Shown here piece after piece: positions 24,217 to 24,240 of a stretch of DNA of 24,240 nucleotides (position 1 is its first letter; the number at the start of each line of letters is the position of its first letter). The translations under genes were made by a program, and so were the position numbers. This DNA is from Hydrogenothermus sp964516095 (GTDB lineage Bacteria > Aquificota > Aquificia > Aquificales > Hydrogenothermaceae), in the NCBI GenBank assembly GCA_964516095.1, contig CAZEYS010000020.1, positions 1-24,240 on the forward strand, in the 5' to 3' direction. The notes below the pieces were generated by a model, which searched no databases, had not been told where the DNA came from, and saw only the letters and a program-made list of their open reading frames with translations.

Positions 24217-24240
24217 TTATATCTCCAAAAGCTCTTTTAC
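24217..24240 (-). CDS. Possible 3' end of a gene running in from beyond the window
   Basis: On the - strand the last bases read VKELLEI then TAA (24219-24217), resembling a helical C-terminus. Only seven codons are visible, so this is a guess. The likely promoter for the next gene starts just after it, which is consistent. Confidence 0.25.
   Translation of the reverse strand, partial: VKELLEI

Overview
This window looks like ordinary chromosome from an AT-rich (about one-third G+C by eye), Gram-negative-type, thermophile-like bacterium. I favour the Aquificota, and within them a Sulfurihydrogenibium/Persephonella-like member of the Hydrogenothermaceae. The reasons are heavy A-ending codon use, very charge-rich (K/E) proteins, tightly overlapping genes, an outer-membrane-type beta-barrel and FabZ. 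This placement is inferred from style and gene content, not from a database match.

Layout: (1) 41-3849 (+): trigger factor, ClpP, ClpX and the ribosome-assembly GTPase YsxC/EngB in one compact protein-folding and quality-control operon. (2) 3839-5474 (-): a metallo-beta-lactamase-fold hydrolase and the nucleotide pyrophosphohydrolase MazG, convergent with ysxC. (3) 5537-8886 (+): uracil phosphoribosyltransferase, an unrecognised helical protein and transketolase, closed by a clear hairpin terminator. (4) 8914-10143 (-): a CgeB-like glycosyltransferase. (5) 10217-14355 (+): an RCK/USP regulatory protein, a CPA2 cation:proton antiporter, a DEDDh exonuclease and an outer-membrane barrel protein whose signal-peptide start is out of frame. 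(6) 17145-14357 (-): thiE, a DUF2905 membrane protein, queA, metF. (7) 17203-17295 (+): tRNA-Ser(GCU). (8) 22389-17238 (-): an envelope and lipid operon (small membrane protein, CpoB/YbgF-like TPR lipoprotein, uppS, cdsA, fabZ, class II aldolase-like protein, MscS-type channel). The channel ORF runs antisense into the tRNA. (9) 22465-23478 (+): asd, ending in a terminator shared with the convergent bifunctional-nuclease-domain gene (24090-23497, -).

Functionally, region 1 handles nascent-chain folding, proteolysis and ribosome maturation. Region 8 supplies undecaprenyl carrier, CDP-diacylglycerol and fatty-acid elongation for envelope growth, beside envelope and osmotic functions. Region 5 appears to begin as a two-component K+/cation efflux module. 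Regions 3, 6 and the asd gene are salvage and central metabolism (pyrimidine, pentose phosphate, thiamine, one-carbon, queuosine, lysine/threonine/methionine).

I saw no mobile elements, CRISPR arrays, riboswitches or long non-coding stretches; the longest gap is 24094-24240. I did not find a convincing new defence or biosynthetic system. The points most worth a second look are the frameshifted barrel-protein start, the MscS/tRNA-Ser antisense overlap, two palindromes sitting in probable promoters, and the split antiporter with an altered TM motif.
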